Source of the DNA: Cordia subcordata
Lineage: Eukaryota > Streptophyta > Magnoliopsida > Boraginales > Cordiaceae
Assembly (NCBI GenBank): GCA_028554755.1
Contig: JAPTOF010000004.1
Coordinates: 751,501-815,500 of the forward strand
Length of the DNA: 64,000 nt
Direction: 5' to 3'
Made by a program: the position numbers and the translations under genes. This document shows, one piece after another, positions 1-12,449 of this stretch; the stretch's first letter is position 1; each line of letters opens with the position of its first letter. The notes below the pieces were generated by a model. The model did not search any database. It saw nothing but the letters and a program-made list of their open reading frames with translations, and was not told the origin of the DNA.

Positions 1-1778
1 AAAAGCAAAATCTTGTCATGCACACTTATCTTAAGCTTAACACGAGTAGTAACAAACAAGTCTGAAATATCAAGGTAAGCACTTATCTTGAACTTGGTCT
101 TTCTCAAGCATACTCTCAGGCTCTCTCACCAATACCTATTATAACGTGTAGCCATAAGGCTCACTCCTAAGGCATACCAAATATAAGCTACAAGATCTTC
201 TATCTATATGAGAGAAATTCTTGCTCTTCAAGATTTCTCCTACACTATTTAAGCAGCTTATAATTTGATAACACAATTAATTATCTCTTCTACAAGTTTT
301 CTAATTTGTATGAACTTAGACTTTAAACCATAATCCAACAAATTCCTCTTTTGGCAAAAAAGTTTGAAACTTCTTTGCCGCAACAGGAACCTTTTCACAG
401 TCTTCATGCTGCAGCCTTCACTTGACAACACTCTTAACGACAACGGCTATCAACACATTCTAGTAGGTCTATGGAATCATTACCAATATCCCTTTCCATC
501 CCATCTAACCTAGACCTCTCAAGGTTGTTCATGTCCTCCCTCGACACTAAGCATTCAGATATGGTTTTCTCTCCAACAGTAGCTCTCCCCATTAGTTGCC
601 TGGCCAAGACTCTAATTATTTAGCTACGCGGACTCTCCTTACCTAACTCCTCCCTCGAGCTGAACCTTCTTCAACTAGTCTACTCATTCAAACATCTCTC
701 CACTAGAAGTTTGTTCACTAGTCAACTGAATGTGTTTTATCGCACAATACATCAAGAATTTGGCTAAACAGATCTAAAAAATGAACTCAAGACATTGAAA
801 TTAGGTAAAAACACCCTTGGTCAATGCGGTCAACACTCAGTCAAATTCAAAATCGGCAGTCAAACTTCTCTCAGTTGCAAAACATGCATCTCAAGTTGGA
901 ATTTCGCAAAACAAAGTGCAAATCTAGATCTGGTACATAAAAAAAATCCTCGGTTAAATCCATCAAGGCTCGGTCAACACCAATCAAAGCGCTTTGTTTT
1001 CTGGTCAACCTGAATCCACACCAAGTCTTCCATGCTTGCGTCACATAAAATCCTTTCCTCTCTCCATCAGATCACCCTCAAAATCTGATGGTCCACAATA
1101 GAAAGCTCAACAAAATTACAATGTAACACAAAATGTCATAGCAAAACCATCAAATCATATCTCACAAGATCTAATGGCTAAAATCAAACAAGCATAGCAA
1201 ACTTGCATGCACTGCAAAGCGTTAGATTACTCCTCTTCTTCTTTTCCATCGATTAGCACCAACCCATAAACCCATATAGCTACGCGACCCGACCTAACAC
1301 CATAGCAAAATCCAACCATTTTCTCTCCGGTCAGCCACCTTCATGATATTCCTTGTCGTACGCTGACCATGACCTACACTTTGTTCGTAACACCATCCAA
1401 CTACCACCATCGACCATCAAGTTTGCTGGGCACTATCTTTTTCACATCGTCGACAACTCTTCCAGCGACCTCTCGACGCACTGCTACCATCGAGTTCCTC
1501 TCATTGTCACGGTTCTAATTGTTCCTCCCCCCCATGGTTTGATTACTCTAACCATCATACACCATTAAAAACACTCATGGCGATAGACATTGCAAGAGTA
1601 AAGATTCTCGTGTGATAGCCATTCGATGTGTCGTTATACGGAGCCTGGAGTGCCATTGGGAAAAGCCAGGCCTATATCTTCTCCTCGACTATAAGCAAAG
1701 CTATAATGAGATACGTTGGTAATAACTCCTCACAGCACATTCAGACGGATCATCCAACTTTTGCCGATGGAACTAGAT
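1..1778. other. Intergenic, no gene recognised
   Basis: No convincing gene. Open frames here are short and lack recognisable domains. Some stretches read like worn coding sequence on the minus strand (around 470-620), which would fit an old retrotransposon remnant, but I cannot name a family. Confidence 0.4.
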
Positions 1779-2457
1779 AGGGGTGGAAATTCGGATCGGG
1801 TACCCGAATCCGAATCCGAATCCCAACCCGATCGGGTGGGGAAAATGCAAAATTTTCGGATTCGGATAATATCCGAATCCGATATCCGAAAAAATATCGG
1901 ATATCGGGTAGTAGATCGGGTAGTTTTTTCCTACCCGAACCCGATCCGAAAAACCTGAAAAAAATACACACACCATTCCATAGTAAATTATTCATCATAA
2001 TATTCTAATATAACACATATATAAACACACATTTTATATAATGCATTAATATTAAAATGTACAATTAAAAAAAGAGAAAAAAAAGTATTCTACAAAAGTA
2101 ATGAGAAGTTAATAACATAATTAAGCTATTTGTAAATAAATTAGACAACTGAATTGAGTAATATAATTAGAATTAACAAAATGTAACATTAATTTAGCAT
2201 AAATATTTGTTATGTTTAAGTTAGATAAATGTGGAAATATATTTGTATAGCTAATATTTATTAATTTTTCCTTTTTGTTTGGTTCGTAGTTATGATGGAA
2301 ATGTCTTTATATTTTAAAAAAAATTGATTTGTCTATTGTCATTTTGAACAATCTCTTTTCTTTTATTGGAGCCGATGCTTAGTTTTGAGTATCGTGCTAT
2401 TTGTGTACATGGATGTAATTAGTTTGACTTTCAATGAATGTATTTGCTAATTTATCG

Positions 2458-2493
<36 letters not shown>

Positions 2494-2685
2494 TAAACAA
2501 TTTTGTATTTTTTAGCTTTATAGAAATGTCGGGTATCCGAACATCCGAATCTAAAAAACCTGACATCCGAAAAATCCGATATCCGGCCGGATAGTTACTA
2601 TTTAACTACCCGATCGGGTATTTTCTTCCACCCGAAACCCAAAAAAACCGATTATCCGAAAATCCGATCCGATTTCCACCCCTAA
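1779..2685. mobile_element. Non-autonomous hAT-type DNA transposon
   Basis: The left end begins AGGGGTGGAAATTCGGATCG. The right end, read on the opposite strand, begins AGGGGTGGAAATCGGATCGG, so the termini are inverted repeats rich in GGAT/CCGAA motifs. The 8-mer AACTAGAT occurs at 1771-1778 and again at 2686-2693, matching the 8 bp target duplication of hAT elements; one or two extra A bases at the right leave the exact boundary open. The 0.9 kb interior is AT-rich, has no transposase, and includes a (TA)n tract at 2460-2490. Subterminal CCGAA/TTCGG repeats are typical of hAT ends. Confidence 0.8.
2460..2490. repeat. (TA)n microsatellite
   Basis: About 15 uninterrupted TA dinucleotides inside the hAT-type element. 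Confidence 0.95.
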
Positions 2686-2693
2686 AACTAGAT

Positions 2694-3127
2694 GCTCAGC
2701 CTCCCTAATAACGTATGGCTTCTGTCTTCATTTTTTCTTGTTTGAAATCAGATCACATGTGTACTCTGGGATCTTTAACTTTTTATAAAGAAAAGCCGAT
2801 AAAGAGCTATAAAAAAGAAAGAGAAGGTTTTGATTCCTGCATATTAGTGCCAGTATAAAATCACTCATGAAGAACAAGCTTTAGGAATACGCACTTCACG
2901 TGACTTGGCTACTTCTCAGCAAACAGGCATCACTTTTTTTTTATTTTTTATCAAGATTAATATACATGCCAATATCTTACTAGAATTTATCCATGCATGT
3001 AATATGATTGAGTATCTAGCATATAGCCATACTTAGATTTTCTACAAGTCTAGGAGATATAGGAGCTAATTATAAAATACAAAGTGTTGGGAATATACTT
3101 TCTGTTTTGCAAATTTAATTTGCTATC
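2694..3127. other. Intergenic spacer
   Basis: AT-rich spacer between the hAT-type element and the gypsy-type element. No gene seen. Confidence 0.5.
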
Positions 3128-4867
3128 TGATCACGTCGTTGTATGGTCAAATAATAACATTAAATCAAGCAGCGACAAAATCACAAAATTTATCCTCTTT
3201 ATCACACGAAAGCAACTCGAGGGTTGAACCACGGGGAATCGGGATTACTGTCAAGAATTGAAAAGAAAATAACTAAAAATAACTAAGTTAAATACTACGA
3301 GTGAAACAATTTTTAGATTAAACAAAATCAAAAAAAAAATAAATTAACTAAAAGAAAAATAATTGCAAAAATCAACCAAAGAAAATTGCAAGACTTAAGT
3401 TCAGGAGAAACGCGATTCAGGGTGATAGCCAGGAAATTATCCTATTCATGTTCGTCAACTTCAAGATTTCCAATTAAGACCAAGGGATCAGGCTACAAGC
3501 TCTATTTCACCTAGATTAATTAACTAAAGTTGTTGAGGCATAATCTATCTCAATGGCATAAATTATCTCTCACTCTTCTTTAATTAACTAATCTCAGATT
3601 CTAGAAAATTAATTGTGACTACAAAGGCATAGGCTATTTCTGTGGCATAACCTATCTCAATCTTGAAACAACTAATTAAATCTAGTTCTGTTAATTAATC
3701 GATATTCGTACCCACAAGAACCTACAAGATTCCTACATGAAAAAGGTATAAATTCTTGACTAACGAAAATTAGCTACAAGCATAATAATGATTAACCAAG
3801 AATTTAATAGCAATAAAACACAAATACGAATAATTAAATAAATCCCAAAAGAATCCGAAACATGAATAAAAATAATCACTAAATATCACCCCGAATCATG
3901 GGGAATTTAGTTCATAATTAAGTTCAAAGCAAAAACTGAAAAAGAATTGAGAATAGAAAAACTCATCGTATTATTCCTAGACAAATAAGTTGATGAAGTT
4001 CTTGTGTTCAATTCTCTTCAAGTGCTGCTCCCCAACTTTTCCTTCAATTTAATCCTCTGCAAATTCTTAGGTTAAGTCCCCTTTTTCTGTTGTGTATTGT
4101 GGGTATTTATAATGGTATCGAATTCCTTTTCAAATCCCACTTGAATTAGGAAATTGCTACCAGTTTTAATGCCCTCGTTTGACCGACGTTTTTGACCATC
4201 TTAAAGGCAGATCTGGGCTGAGCTCAAAGAAGGAAAGTTGTAGCTCTATGAATTAGCTTTCTATATCCGCAAGAATCACCTAATTTGGGCCTATGTAGCC
4301 CAAGTTATGCCCAAAATACTGAAATGTGTCCAGCAAGTGACGGGAATTTTTTTAAACGTGTTGTGACTGATTTTTCACCTTGATCCCCCTTGAATTTGGA
4401 AAGATGGTCTTCTTAACAATTGTAGCCCTGCCTCATAAGAGTCCAATGGCCCAAGAATCATGTGATTTTGACCTCTAGGGTTGGAGTTATGAGCAAATTA
4501 TCAAAACTAGTCTGACAGGAAAAACTTTCCAAAAATTAACACCAAGGTCACTTGCCATATTCATTCACCAACGGCTTTATTTGCAAGAAAGGCCAAAGCT
4601 CCTTGTTTGCTATGAGAAATTTATCCTTGATCCATATATTTGAGCCCAATACTTCTCCATTAAATTAGCCCAACTCAAATTATGATTGATCTTCAACTTC
4701 AATTGCCTAGAATCTTCTGCAAATTGCTCTTGTAGGCCTCCACAAAATATCTTCTTCTCTCGAACGACACTAGATCAAATAATTTACAATAAATCACTTT
4801 AACCACTTTGATATATGTAATTGCATGCAAAATAGTGAAATTTATTACAAAATATGAAGACATATCA
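3128..4867 (-). repeat. 3' LTR of the gypsy-type element
   Basis: 1740 bp, TGA...TCA termini, near-identical along its length to 8834-10573. It is the 3' LTR because the polypurine tract abuts its inner edge at 4868. Confidence 0.93.
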
Positions 4868-4905
4868 CACCCCCAAACCCACTCTTTGCTTGTCTTCAAG
4901 CAAAG
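4868..4905 (-). other. Polypurine tract with adjacent stem-loop
   Basis: On the minus strand a purine-rich run (GGGTTTGGGGGTG, 4868-4880) ends exactly at the 3' LTR, the expected place for plus-strand priming. Just upstream is a perfect 9 bp stem with a 4-base loop (CTTTGCTTG at 4884-4892 pairing with 4897-4905). A similar pair occurs at 5745-5784. Confidence 0.8.
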
Positions 4906-5744
4906 GAACAAATAAACTCAAGGAATGAGATATTTAGTTAAGCGCAATGAGAAGAACCACACAAACAACAATGAATCAATAATGAGACAAAAATCACACA
5001 GTCAAGCATGCACACGACGCAACACTTACTAGGCATGTACCCCTCAATGACTGAACTTCAATCATGTCACCCCTTTCAGCCAGTTTAAGCATATTAGGTA
5101 ATTAACAAGAATAGGAAATTGACTCCACAAAACTTTGCTGGACTCGTAGTCTTCATGTCATAACAAGAGAAAAGGGTTGTCCCCACAAATTTTTTCACTC
5201 ATTTTTTTCATTTTTTTTCCAACTTTTTTCCACTTTTTTTTGTTTTTTAGACTTTTTCACTTTTCAGAATATAACAAAATAATAATTGAGTACACATGAA
5301 TAACAATTGTGTCATTTTGACACTTGTTCACACTTTTTTTCTTTTGATTTTTTTCACTTTCATCTTTTCGCCTTTTGGCTTCTTTCACTCTTTTTTCAAA
5401 TGGGGAAACACAACAAAAAATGATATTACCACAGAGTAGCACTTCAACAAACTTCCTACCAGGTCTATCGCAGGCTTACGAAGTCGCCTTCTTCTACCTA
5501 TTAATCACCCTTGTGACGCTTACAGAAAATGACATAATCAAAGGTAGCAATGAGGGATTTATAGCAAAGACAGAACAACTGCGCCAACAAATTCACTCAC
5601 CAATCATGCAAGTCTCACTATCAAGTCAAAGTCACCTGTGCAATTCAAGCTCATATATGCTAAAAATTTTCAAATTTACCCATTTTTTTTCCCTATCTTA
5701 TTGACACATAATCATAGAAACGCATTGTTATTCATTCTCACCCT

Positions 5745-5784
5745 CACCCCCAAACCCAAGTCTTGCAATGTCCCCATTGCAAGA
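5745..5784 (-). other. Second, internal polypurine/stem-loop cassette
   Basis: The motif GGGTTTGGGGGTG (minus strand, 5745-5757) recurs about 0.88 kb inside the element. Again it follows a perfect stem, here 10 bp with a 4-base loop (5761-5770 pairing with 5775-5784). The stem bases differ from the LTR-adjacent copy, so the structure and the purine run are shared while the stem sequence is not. Confidence 0.65.
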
Positions 5785-6259
5785 AACATTAAACATTAAA
5801 AGGAAAGGGTTAGAACGAAACAACAAGATGAATGATGCCAAAAAAACTTTGCGCTCAACCTCGGATGACGCTTTTTCGCATTCACTTAACAATCCAACAA
5901 AACTAATACCGTCCTCGCAAATGAAAGCATCTTCAGTTAAACACAAAAGACAAAGATAGGGATAATCGATGAGTTTTCTTAAAACAAAACAAAATAAAAG
6001 ATTTTTTTTCTTTTTCATTTTTTTCAATTTTTTTCCAGCCAACCCTATTTACATCCCCATACAAAGGCTTCGAACTCTGGGAGGCACTTAAGCTAACTCA
6101 CAAAAACAATAAGAAAAACAAAAAAATCAAAACAAACAAAGTTTTAAACAATAAATAAATTAAAATAAATTAAAAAAAATCTATTCAAATATCCTAGGTT
6201 ACCTCTTAGAAAGCGCTAAGTTTAACGTCTTCAGCCAGACGACACATAGCCAAATCTTG

Positions 6260-6931
6260 TTAACCAGGATTCCTAAAGACTTCTAAACAACCATCCCCAA
6301 AAGCATTATGTCCTCCTATATGTGAACCACTATGTGAACCACCTTTTATAGAGATACAGTTATCCTTAAGACTTTCATCATCCTCATAAGTCTCTAATCT
6401 CTCTAAACTGTTCCCCAAACTATTAACCAAAATTTTAGTCTTTCTGTTGCCAAAAGACACCTTCATTAGGCCACTTCTACAGTCTATCTTTGTATTGGCT
6501 GTGGCCAAGAATGGTCAACCTAAGATCACAGGTGTATAACTCTGTTTAAGATCTGAGTGCTCAATATCCAAAATAATAAAGTCCACAGGGAATAAGAATT
6601 TATTAACCTCAATAAGCACATTTTCCACTATTCCTCTAGGTACCCTAGTGGATCTATCTGCCAATTGAAGTGTAATAGGGGTTGGCTTCATCCCCTTCAA
6701 ACTTAGTTGTTCATAAATCGCAAAAGGTAAAATATTAACACTAACACCTAAGTCAAGGAGTGCTCTATCAATGCGATGCTCACCTAGAAAGAATGGAATA
6801 GTGAAAGCCCCTGGATCTTTACATTTAGGTGGAGTTGGAGAAGTGAGAATGCTACTAACCGCCTCAGTTAGCCTTACCTTCTTAGGAACATGTGCTTGGA
6901 TCCTACACTTTTGAGTGCATAAATCCTTCAA
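6260..6931 (-). pseudogene. Retroelement aspartic protease, interrupted by stops
   Basis: The frame encodes a retropepsin-like domain. The active-site region reads DLGVSVNILP (plant gypsy elements commonly have DLGASVN), and it ends in VILG followed by PFLATANTKIDC, the usual ILGRPFLATA motif. A TGA at 6515-6517 replaces the arginine codon in that motif. Further upstream in the same frame are TAG (6953-6955), where the sequence reads K-stop-IPAYA, and TAA (7055-7057). No polymerase follows. It is therefore a decayed gag-pro tail. Confidence 0.85.
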
Positions 6932-7357
6932 GAATTTAGCATATGCAGGAATCTATTTAATCACTTCCAAAAGAGGCAAATTAACATTCACATGCTTAAA
7001 AGTCTCCAAAATTGTATTCTTCTTAGATTCTTTTTCTTTATCCCTGCCTAAGGCTTAAGGAAACGGTACTCTAAGGGCATATTGTATTTTTGATGAAGGA
7101 ATAGCAGTGTCATTTAATTCTCTCGAGTCATTCACATATGAATCATCTATTTTCTCTTTGTCCTTTATGCTCACTTGCCTATGTGGTGCATCTAGATTCA
7201 CCCCATTATCTACTTCCTTTCCATCCCTAAGTACCATGATTGCGTTCGCTTGCTCATGTCTCTTAGGATTCTCTATGATTTGTACTGGTAATCTATCCTC
7301 AAGTCTTGTTAACACACTCATAATTTGACCCATTTGTGACTCTAACTTTGTTATAGA

Positions 7358-8522
7358 TCACATGATATTAGCAAATTGACTCATTTGTTGCTCTAGTTTA
7401 GCTATGGATTGTGAGTGTGAGTGCAACAATTGAGTATGATCATCCAATTTCTGCAAAGCCTTTAAAACTTTATCCTCAAAACTAGAACTAAATTGACTAA
7501 TAGGCATAGAAGGAGGAGGTGGAGGAGGAGCATACCTTGGCCTAAGTTGAAAACTACGAGGTCGAGACATACCAGAAAAGTTAGAATGGTTAGGTCCGCC
7601 AGGATTGTAAGTATTCGCATAAGAAATATTCTGTGCTTGGCCCTGAGCAGCATTAACGTGCTCTTGCACAAATTCAGGAAATTGACTAGCCATAGGACAA
7701 TTAATCAATGCATAAGTAGGACTATCACATAAAGCACCTTGTTTTCCCAAATTTACACCTCTGACATGCCTTTGGTTCCTTTTGTGTTGCTAATAACTGA
7801 TTAAGTTTCCTAGTTATAGCATCAACTCTCAATGCAAGATCATGATTAGGTGCAATCCCATAGATCCCTTTCTTAACCCCTCTATGCTCACCACTACGTG
7901 CAAAAGATGCATGTTGTTGTGAGTTCTCACTTAAACGCTCAAATACCTCCCAAGCTTCATTCTCATTCTTATATAAGAACACCCCTCCACATGAAGCGTC
8001 AACCATTTGTTGATTTCTCTCAGATAAACCATGGTAGAAAGCCTCAACTAATTGCCATTTAGGTACATCATGATGTGGGCAACTACGCAGTAAGTCATTA
8101 AATCGCTCCCAACTCTCATGTAATGCTTCATTATCTTGTTGGCTAAAATTTGTGATGGATTTCCTAATTGAGGTAGTCTTAACCATAGAAAAATACCTTT
8201 CTAAGAATTTACTTTTCAATTGAGCCCATGTGGTAATTTCTCCTACTTGGAGTGAATGAAGCCAATATTTTGCTTTATCTTTCAAAGAAAAAGGGAAAAT
8301 CCTAAGTTTAAGTGCATCATGATCAATTCCCCTAACTCTAAAAGTTGAGCATACCTCAAGAAATTCATTATTTAGACCATAAAATATGGGAAGCATCTGC
8401 AAAAAGTGGGGCTTAATTTCAAAAGTGGCATCTTCAACATCCGGTGGTGCAATGCCAGGTGGTACATCATAATCCCCAGGAATAAAGAAGTCCCTAATAG
8501 CTCGGGGTTGATTATTAGCCAT
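7358..8522 (-). pseudogene. Retrotransposon gag, frameshifted
   Basis: Gag forms the particle that packages element RNA. The start MANNQPRAIRDF lies at 8522; 8 residues of open frame precede it. The capsid region follows (FEIKPHFLQMLP, FLEVC, KYWLHSL, TWAQLKSKFLERYF, ESWERFNDLLRSCPHH, FYHGL), matching the Retrotrans_gag fold. The frame shifts near 7725-7800, after which the second frame continues to 7358 with a Cys-rich stretch, then Pro-rich and Gln-rich sequence. A TGA at 7358-7360 interrupts it before the linker to protease. A short internal deletion may also exist, because fewer residues than usual separate the LPIFYG and FLEVC motifs. Confidence 0.88.
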
Positions 8523-8810
8523 GTGCAAGCAATATAAGCAAGCCAATTAAAGTCCACAACTAACGAATTAGACCAAAATAAAAACTAAAAAAATTGACAA
8601 GAATAAAAATAATAATAACAATAATAATACAAAAAACTAACTAGCAACTAAATTACACAAACAAAAGACAAAATAAAATAAATTAATTTTAAAAAAATAA
8701 ACTAAAAATCATTAACAAATTTGTTTTTGAATTTTTTTAAATAAAATAAGAAAAACTAAAAAATGAAAAAACTGAAAATAAAAGAAATTCCTAACAACTA
8801 GACGCCAATT

Positions 8811-8827
8811 CCCCGGCAACGGCACCA
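8811..8827 (-). other. Primer binding site, tRNA-Asp type
   Basis: The minus strand reads TGGTGCCGTTGCCGGGG just inside the 5' LTR. It complements the 3' end of plant tRNA-Asp (ending CCCCGGCAACGGCGCCA) with one mismatch. It fixes the orientation of the element. Confidence 0.9.
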
Positions 8828-8833
8828 AAAATT

Positions 8834-10573
8834 TGACCACGTCGTTGTATGGTCAAATAATAACAATTAAATCAAGCAACGACAAAATCACAAAATTTAT
8901 CCTCTTTATCACACGAAAGCAACTCGAGGGTCTAACCACGGGGAATCAGGATTACTGTCAGGAATTGAAAAGAAAATAACTAAAAATAACTAAGCTAAAT
9001 ACTACGAGTGAAACAATTTTTAGATTAAACAAAATAAAAAAATTAAATTAAATAAAAGAAAATTAATTGCAAAAATCAACCAAAGAAAATTGCGAGAGTT
9101 AAGTTCAAGAGAAACGCGATTCAGGGTGATAGCCAGGAAATTATCCTATTCATGTTCGTCAACTTCAGGATTTCCAATTAAGACCAAGGGATCAGGCTAC
9201 AAGCTCTAATTCACCTAGATTAATTAACTAAAGTTGTTGAGGCATAATCTATCTCCATGGCATAAATTATCTCTCACTCTTCTTTAATTAATTAATCTCA
9301 GATCCTAGAAAATTAATTGAGACTACAAAGGCATAGGCTATCTCTGTGGCATAACCTATCTCAATCTTGAAACAACTAATTAAATCTAGTTCTGTTAATT
9401 GATCGATATTCGTACCCACAAGAACCTACAAGATTCCTATATGGCAAAGGTATAAATTCTTGACTAACGAAAATTAGGTACAAGCATAATAATGATTAAC
9501 CAAGAATTTAATAGCAAAAAAGCACAAATACGAATAATTAAATAAATCCCAAAAGAATCCGAAACATGAATAAAAATAATCACTAAATATCACCCCGAAT
9601 CATGGGGAACTTAGTTCATAATTAAGTTCAAAGCAAAAATTGAAAAAGAATTGAGAATAGAAAAACTCATCGTATTATTTCTAGACAAATAAGTTGATGA
9701 AGTCCTTGTGTTCAATTCTCTTCAAGTGCTGCTCCCCAACTTTTCCTTCAATTTAATCCTCTGCAAATTCTTAGGTTAAGTCCCCTTTTTCTGTAGTGTA
9801 TTGTGGGTATTTATAATAGTATCGAATTCCTTTTCAAATCTCACTTGGAATAGGAAATTGCTACCATTTTTAATGCCCTCGTTTGACCGACGTTTTTTAC
9901 CATCTTAAAGGCAGATCTGGGCTGAGCTCAAAGAAGGAAAGTTGTAGCTCTATGAATTAGCTTTCTATATCCGCAAGAATCACCTGATTTGGGCCTCTGT
10001 AACCCAAGTTATGCCCAAAATACTGAAATGTGTCCAGCAAGTGACGGGAATTTTTTTAAACGTGTTGTGACTGATTTTTCACCTTGATCCCCCTTGAATT
10101 TGGAAAGATGGTCTTCTTAACAATTGTAGCCCTGCCTCATAAGAGTCCAATGGCCCAATAATAATGTGATTTTGACCTCTAGGGTTGGAGTTATGAGCAA
10201 ATTATCAAAACTAGTCTGACAAGAAAAACTTTCCAAAAATTAACACCAAGGTCACTTGCCATATTCATTCACCAACGGCTTTATTTGCAAGAAAGGCCAA
10301 AGCTCCTTGTTTGCTATGAGAAATTTATCCTTGATCCATATATTTGAGCCCAATACTTCTCCATTAAATTAGCCCAACTCAAATTATGATTGATCTTCAA
10401 CTTTAATTGCCTAGAATGTTCTGCAAATTGCTCTTGTAGGCATCTACAAAATATCTTCTTCTCTCGAACAACACTAGATCAAATAATTTACAAAATAAAT
10501 CACTTTAACCACTTTGATATATGTAATTGCATGCAAAATAGTGAAATTTATTACAAAATATGAAGACATATCA
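8834..10573 (-). repeat. 5' LTR of the gypsy-type element
   Basis: 1740 bp partner of 3128-4867, with the primer binding site beside its inner edge. On the minus strand it would hold the element promoter; I did not identify a specific TATA box. Confidence 0.93.
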
Positions 10574-12449
10574 CTACCAAAGTGATTAGATTTGGCCCCC
10601 AAATTGGAAGGTATGAATTAAATATCAAAACCTCTCAATGATTTTTCTATTGCTCGTGGTGCCTCTACTTGTAGGTATTATAAATTGAATAAGCCTTGAG
10701 TTTGCTCCAAACAATTATAGAATTTTGACACAATAGTGGAGGCTTTAGATCTGAGCTCAGATGTATCTGTCATCAACAACATGAGCTATAAAAATAAATA
10801 AGATAGAAATATACAAAATCAAAATCTTCTTATTGTGATGACCATGTGGTTCTCAATGGGAATAACAATTGGATTCCCACAAATGGCGGCAATCTGATCC
10901 TGCAAAGAATTAGATGAGGTGATGACAGTCTTTGTCTATGGCAATGCGGGACCTGCAAGGCAAGGCTTCACGCTGGTGAGGTCCAGCATTAACCTCTCCG
11001 ACGATCAAATCAATGAATATTTATTGAAAGTATATATTAAAGATGTAGAGAGAAGAGAGAGGAGAGGCTTCTATATTATAACTCTATTTGTAGATAGAAT
11101 GGCTTACCCCTCTTTGTTATGCTTTGGCAATATTTATAGTACGTTCTTTATGATAGATGGACCTGAGAGATATCTTTACAGCTAGCATACGAAGAGAGTT
11201 CATCGGGAGAGAGTTCACCAGGATGACACCTCATGGTTGGGTAGACACCTCATGGGAAAACATCTCATGATCAAGAAGCCATCTCATGGTTGGAAAGACA
11301 CCTCATGGTCAGGATGCGACGCCCTCTTAATCAAGATAACGCTTCTCGATCAAGATGATGCCTAGGAGATTGGGATGACATCTAGGGCCAGGACGGCTTT
11401 ATAGGTGACCATATTTGGGTAATTCCGATTGAGTCGGATTAGGCTGGGGTGGGGCATAGCTCGATCCCTATCTGTTACGCATGATGACTTTTTGCATGAT
11501 TGTCTAAACTCTTCCTCACAATGCTTATAATAGTTCTCTCTCTCTCGCAGGATCAGAACAAATGTAGGATATGTAACAATTACACGTAAGGTCCTATTTA
11601 TGAGAGAGATTTCTCCTTCAAGACAAGGGTTTCCATTCATCCTAACAATACTAGGAACTAGGCTTATCCTAGGACTTTTAATTGTCTTTAACATGGGTTT
11701 GGGTTCTGTACTTGAGCCACAACCAAACAGTTTGAAACGATTTTTTTGTTTGCAATTTATTTTTACCAAATTGGTAATCTTGAAATTACAAATTTTACCT
11801 TTAGAACATGGATTTGGCTCACAAAATTGAATATTTGTAAACATTAGATTTCTAAACAAATTCTAATATTTTAAAATAGTACGTCTATAAAATTTTATAA
11901 AATTCATTTGTTATTCAATTCTAATATTATTTCTAAAAATTTGTATTATGTTCATCATGAATAATCTACTCCAATCACAAAAATTGACAAAGTACCTCCT
12001 TCTAACTATAACTAGCAACTTATATCAATAGGAATACAATTTTGAACTCAAAATTAGTAAATTTTATTGCAAAAATTTTTGAAGTTGTGGTCTGCATTTG
12101 ACATAGAAGGTTAATGGTCTAAAAAAGGAGTAATTGATTTCTTTAGGTGATTGGAATATGAGAATAGATTGGGAATGAAATGGTATTCTTGACTTTTTTC
12201 GAAATCTCATTATTGGTATAAGGTAGTGAACCAAAGAATCCCATTTTCGAAAGAATCCCATTACCATGAACATGGGAAAAGCCATTCCTTACACCTAAAT
12301 CATTCTCATCGAACATCTCTTGCAATAGTGTATGAACCCCATAAATTTCTTAGAAAAATCTATTAGAGGTAACATACAAAGAACCAGAAACTTTTAAAGT
12401 AAATGAATAGAAAACTCTCAAGTAGACCAACATTCATTTAACATTAGCC
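10574..12449. other. Intergenic, repetitive, no gene recognised
   Basis: No gene recognised. Around 11219-11315 there is a run of loose repeats of a CATCTCATGGTT-like unit about 17-20 bp long. The part around 10900-11430 has the look of an LTR or transposon fragment, but I found no paired repeat or family motif to support that. Confidence 0.4.

Larger units (their letters stand above)
3128..10573 (-). mobile_element. Non-autonomous gypsy-type LTR retrotransposon (gag-pro only)
   Basis: A complete element read on the minus strand: 5' LTR 8834-10573, primer binding site 8811-8827, gag about 8522-7358, protease about 6931-6260, polypurine tract from 4868, 3' LTR 3128-4867. The LTRs begin TGA and end TCA, are equal in length and differ by scattered substitutions. 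Flanking 5-mers CTATC (3123-3127) and CTACC (10574-10578) form a target duplication with one mismatch. No reverse transcriptase, RNase H or integrase frame lies in the 1.4 kb between protease and 3' LTR, so movement would need enzymes from a relative. The tRNA-Asp primer site and gag/protease sequence point to the Athila/Tat side of plant Ty3/gypsy; the exact lineage is inference. Confidence 0.9.

Noticed and set aside
1716..1998. Open frames on both strands at the hAT left end
   Set aside because: They only translate the CCGAA/GGAT subterminal repeats and have no protein features.
10919..11185. 88-codon plus-strand frame in a possible LTR-like region
   Set aside because: No domain and no paired repeat to define an element.
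11362..11859. 165-codon minus-strand frame
   Set aside because: No recognisable domain, repetitive surroundings and no splice or promoter support.
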